Positions 60,068 through 64,000 of a DNA stretch of 64,000 nucleotides are shown in pieces. A program made the translations under genes and the position numbers. Below the pieces are notes generated by a model. It had not been told where the DNA came from. It did no database searches and saw nothing but the letters and a program-made list of their open reading frames with translations. The stretch is from assembly GCA_010094025.1 (NCBI GenBank), contig ML991855.1, forward strand, positions 48,744 through 112,743, given 5' to 3'. The number at the start of each line of letters is the position of its first letter. Positions within the stretch are counted from its first letter, which is position 1. This stretch comes from Viridothelium virens. Its lineage: Eukaryota; Ascomycota; Dothideomycetes; Trypetheliales; Trypetheliaceae.

Positions 60068-60955
60068 ATGGCCACTCTTCAAATGCCAAAGTCGCCTGTC
60101 CCCCTCGATACTATTCCCATCTCTCCTGACGGAGGCAGCGGTACTACCGAAATGAACGGCGAACCCGAAAAAATGCCTAACGAGCAGATTGTCACTGTGT
60201 TCGACGACCCTGAGCACTTCAATGTCAAGCATCCCTTGGCGAACAACTGGACCTTGTGGTTCACCAAACCTCCGAGTGGCAAGGTATGATGTGCCTAGAC
60301 CTTATTCCGATTTGCGATACAGGAACTTACATTTGCGACAGGGTGACAACTGGAACGAGCTACTTAAGGAAGTGATCAGCTTTGACTCCGTGGAAGACTT
60401 TTGGGGTATTTATGTAGGTTTCTAACCTGATCCGCTACCTGCTCAATATCTGACTCAAGATTACAGAACAACATTACCTCCACTTCCCAACTTGCTCTGA
60501 AGTCAGATTACCATCTCTTCAAGACCGGTGTTCGACCAGAATGGGAGGATCCCCAGAACAAGCACGGCGGGAAATGGGCCTACCAATTCAAAGAGAAGAA
60601 AGCCGTCGACATCGACCATGCCTGGCTGGACGTCATGCTCGGCGCCATCGGCGAGACCCTTGAAGACGAGGATGACGGGGAAGTCATGGGCGTCGTTGTC
60701 AACGTTCGCAAGGGCTTCTACCGCATTGGTCTCTGGACCCGCACCGTTGGCAAACCCATCCCAGGTGGCGGAGAGGGCAGTCATGCTGGAGGAAAGGGTC
60801 GTAGCACTGAGGAGGGCAAGGCTATCCTGATGAAGATCGGCAAGAACTTCAAGAAGACGCTCCAGCTGAAGGATAGCGAGCAGGTCGAGTTCTCTGGCCA
60901 TACGGATAGTGCGCACGCTGGCAGTACCCGCGCGAAGGCCAAGTTCGTTGCCTAG
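60068..60955 (+). CDS. eIF4E: translation initiation factor eIF4E (cap-binding protein)
   Basis: Binds the mRNA 5' cap and recruits eIF4G. Model: join(60068..60283, 60342..60413, 60467..60955), 258 aa; introns of 58 and 53 nt. The acidic N-terminal tail is followed by HPLANNWTLWFTKP (core start with the eIF4G-facing HPL motif), the cap-stacking tryptophans in DNWNELLKEV / EDFWGIYNNI and WEDPQN, and KGFYRIGLWTRT. A glycine-rich insert GGGEGSHAGGKG in the C-terminal part and a small basic ending are seen in Pezizomycotina orthologues. Intact. Confidence 0.93.
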
Positions 60956-61553
60956 AGATTGGATTCGGACGTATTCACTTACTAGGCTGCTCATGTTCAC
61001 TACAAATGGGTCAAGCTAATCAGGGACTGGTTTATGCGGGCGCGGGATAATACTACAACGAGATACCAACTGGGTTTTTATGATGGCAGATCTAGGGGAG
61101 TGGAGGTGAAGCATGTGGCCCTCTACGAGACTGCTGATTGCTTATCACATTGCATGCATGCATTGCTGGGCGTTGATTTATGATTGTATTATAAAGAATA
61201 TCTCAAAGACACAAGCGAGGACTTCTACCTCAACTGAATCAACATAGAATTTTCATGCATTGAAACTTCTCTGACCAATGCAAGATCATACTGAGGGGAT
61301 GCCGGTGGCTGTAAATGGTGACGCGACCGGGATGAGATCGAAGTGTTCAGGCATTCCATTGTTCGAGCCACAAACCCTGTGAGATGTGACGTCGGTTCAT
61401 CCGAGTCACGATTCCCTGCGCGTCTTGCCTACCACGTGTCTATCCAGATCTGGCGCGCATAATCCAAGAAAACTCAACTTTATAAATTCTCCGTCACGAA
61501 ATTTCGTCTCTCACCTAGAGCCTAGAAAATTTCCTTTCCTATCTTCCGCCACG
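60956..61553. other. intergenic, no feature recognised
   Basis: 598 bp between eIF4E and the DnaJ gene, both plus strand. It should contain the DnaJ promoter; I see nothing specific such as clear heat-shock elements. Confidence 0.45.
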
Positions 61554-63371
61554 ATGGTCGTGGATACTACGTACTACGATGCCCTCGAAGTGCAGCCTAC
61601 CGCGTCAGAACTCGATATCAAGAAGGCCTACAGGAAGCTTGCTATTAAGCTCCACCCAGGTATTCAAAACTCTCTCAAGTTCAAGGGATTGAGCCTCATG
61701 CTTGCTCACAGACAAGAATCCTGGTGATGCCACTGCACACGAAAAATTCCAAGCGGTATGCTTTCCCACCGTTGCTCTACTATGATTTGCCCTCAAGCTT
61801 ATCATCATGCGAACGTAGATCGGAGAAGCATATCAAGTGTTGAGTGATAAGCAACTACGAGCCCAGTATGACAAGTTTGGCAAAGAACAGGCTATGCCCA
61901 GCAGTGGTTTTGGTAATTCTCGAATCCATTCTAGCCTGTAAACATGGCTGTTGACGACTATCTAGAGGACCCATCGGAATTCTTCTCGATGATCTTTGGG
62001 GGTGATGCGTTTGTCGAATGGTAACATACCTTAATCACCTCAAAGACATGCAAGTTCGTTTCTAACGCAACACAGGATCGGCGAGATCTCCCTAATGAAA
62101 GACCTTACCAAGACCATGGACATTACGATGAAAGAAATGGAAGAAGAGGAGCAAACCGCCGCCGAAGCCAGTGCCGGCGCAGAGACCACTGGTGCAAAGA
62201 CAACCGCTGAGTCCACGACTGTTCCCAAGTCTGAAGACAGCACTCCTAAGGCCCCGACTCCCTCCGTCTCCATCAACGATACCTCCCTCAAACCCGACAA
62301 CCTCTCTACCGCCGACACTGCTGTGAACCCCTCCATCCGATCCAAATCGCCCTCTCCCTCCGGCACCTCGACCCCGCGTTCCCGCAGCCAGATCCCCACG
62401 CGGCCCGCCCTCATGGACAAATCAGAAGAAGACGCGCGACTCGACGCAGCGGGCGTGACCGAGCACGAAAAGGAGCTGCGGGCGAAGGAAAAGAAGAAGG
62501 GCGGACTGACGAAAGAGCAGCGGGAGGAGCTCGCGGCCTACGAGATGGAGCGCAAGAAGATACGCGACGAGCGGGTGGACACGCTGAGCAAGAAGCTGAT
62601 CGACCGGCTCTCTACGTGGACGGAGACAGACAAAGGCCGCGACGTGACCGCCGCCTTCGAGGAGCAGACGCGGCTGGTGGTGGAGAACCTCAAGATGGAG
62701 AGCTTCGGGCTGGAGATCCTGCACGCCATCGGCACGACGTACCTGCAGAAGGCGACCGCCTTCCTTAAAAGCCAGAAGTTTCTTGGTATCGGCGGCTTCT
62801 GGAGTCGGATCAAGGATAAGGGCACGCTGGCGAAGGAGACGTGGGGCACGATCAGTACGGCGATTGATGCGCAGATGACGATGGAGGAGATGGCGAAGAT
62901 GGAGGAGAAGGGTGGGGAGGAGTGGACGGATGAGAAGAAGGCCGAGTATGAGAAGCGGGTGACGGGGAAGATTCTCGCTGCCGCGTGGAGGGGGAGCAAG
63001 TTTGAGATTCAAGGGGTGTTGAGGGATGTGTGTGATCGGGTCTTGGGAGACAAGAAGGTGTCGATGGAGAAGCGGATGGAAAGAGCGCACGGGTTGGTGA
63101 TAGTCGGAAAGATGTTTCAGGAGGTAGGTTGAAAAAAACCTGTCTGAAGAAGGGCGAAGCTAATCGGTTGATTTTGCAGGCGAGACGAGACCCCGAAGAA
63201 GAAGGCGATTACATGGCCTTCGAACAGCTCATGGCCGACGCCGCCATCAAGAAAGAAAAGTCTGACAAGAAACCTCGGAAGAACAGGAAAGAAGACTCGT
63301 CGCATTCACACCAGCACGGTAACCACCAGCACTCCCAAGGCGAGAAGACACCAGAAGGAACGAAGTCATAA
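61554..63371 (+). CDS. DnaJ/Hsp40 co-chaperone, Caj1/Djp1 type (J domain plus DnaJ-X)
   Basis: Class C J protein that stimulates Hsp70; yeast relatives Caj1 and Djp1 act at the plasma membrane and in peroxisomal/mitochondrial import. Model: join(61554..61659, 61712..61755, 61819..61912, 61966..62020, 62076..63123, 63180..63371), 512 aa. J domain at residues 6-75 with the HPD motif split by the first intron (LHP joins [13 protein letters not shown]) and [18 protein letters not shown]. Then [16 protein letters not shown], an acidic/threonine-serine-proline linker, and the conserved DnaJ-X domain (about 190-440) with [20 protein letters not shown] and [19 protein letters not shown]. The tail is histidine/lysine-rich. 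Intact. Confidence 0.92.
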
Positions 63372-64000
63372 CCTCCAGCGCTCTCTTTCTTTCAAAATAA
63401 ATTGATCCGGGAGAGACTGTAGAGGTGGTCTTGTAGAGCGCGAAATTGCTACTCCGCTTCGTCCAGTCTCTGGTCTTTTCTGCTATTGTGTTTTTGACTG
63501 ACAAGCGTTTAGAATGGCTGGTATGGATGATATGGATGAGATGGTGGCAAGATTGGACTAAGAAGCAGCCTATCTTCATTGATCAGAACTCTACTCGACA
63601 AATCAGCGCATTTCAGGTCTGAATTACGCTATTCGTCCACTTTAGGCTCACGTCCTCTCAAGCGAAAGGGCATCTACCACATGTATATACCGGAGGGCAA
63701 TGATAGATCAGGCCAGTCGGGTTCTTACAAGGCTCACTTCAGAGGGTTCCGGTCAGATATTCAACTCTAATTATTAAAACTGCCCTCTCTTGAACTCAAT
63801 AATGTGTTCCTATAACTCGACCGTCCTCAATACCAAAACTGGGCACCTCGGCATTGCCAGCCGCACGTATCCACGATGTTGTCTGCTTTGCCGGCTGTCT
63901 CCTCTTCAAGCCCCTCTCAACTAAACCTGTGCCCCAAGAGACAATCCTTCCATCTCACACCTCGCCCACCCCCTCAACCTCCAACCCAGCTCTAACCCCC
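63372..64000. other. intergenic to window end, no gene recognised
   Basis: Nothing supportable. The last 100 bases are C/T-rich and could be a 5' leader of a gene beyond the window. Confidence 0.4.

Noticed and set aside
62422-63090. 222-residue minus-strand frame opposite the DnaJ gene
   Set aside because: Leucine/arginine-rich shadow of the charged DnaJ-X coding region.
1-64000. CRISPR arrays, rRNA, tRNA genes and autonomous transposons
   Set aside because: I saw no regularly spaced repeats, no rRNA-like sequence and no transposase or reverse transcriptase motif. I did not find a convincing tRNA by eye, but a dedicated scan could still find one.

Overview
The window looks like genomic DNA from a filamentous ascomycete (Pezizomycotina). 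Almost every gene carries short introns of about 45-105 nt with GT-AG ends and CTNAC-type branch sites, and the gene families are typical of this group: fungal rhodopsin-domain membrane proteins, a HET protein, a highly reducing polyketide synthase, a Caps_synth glycosyltransferase and a conserved ascomycete housekeeping set. I cannot place it to genus. All exon models were worked out by hand from frame changes, splice consensus and family alignment recalled from knowledge; none was checked by a search. | The left two thirds (1 to about 44.4 kb) is gene-poor, accessory-type DNA. In order it holds an MFS polyol/sugar transporter (+), a protein kinase with ankyrin repeats (-), a truncated polyol dehydrogenase relic fused to a glycine-rich low-complexity tract (-), a full-size ABCB multidrug transporter with 12 exons (-), a Caps_synth glycosyltransferase (+), a rhodopsin-domain membrane protein (-), a HET protein (+), a cytochrome P450 (-), a second rhodopsin-domain protein (+), an epoxide-hydrolase-like alpha/beta hydrolase (+), an intact highly reducing polyketide synthase with KS-AT-DH-MT-ER-KR-ACP (+), and an APH-type phosphotransferase (-). 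Long stretches between them hold no gene I can recognise. Three copies of a 181-182 bp palindromic MITE lie here: between the convergent transporter and kinase genes, upstream of the hydrolase, and inside an intron of the polyketide synthase. | The right third (about 45.6-64 kb) is compact and conserved: folylpolyglutamate synthase, the MICOS subunit Mic60, a Sac1 phosphoinositide phosphatase, Rab5/Vps21, the supercomplex factor Rcf1, threonine deaminase Ilv1, squalene synthase Erg9, eIF4E and a Caj1/Djp1-type DnaJ protein. None looks broken, and intergenic gaps are mostly 0.3-0.6 kb. | The likely metabolic unit is the polyketide synthase with the hydrolase just upstream on the same strand; the P450 and the ABC transporter are candidate tailoring and export partners at greater distance. 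I recognise no pathway transcription factor. The polyketide product cannot be named from the sequence.
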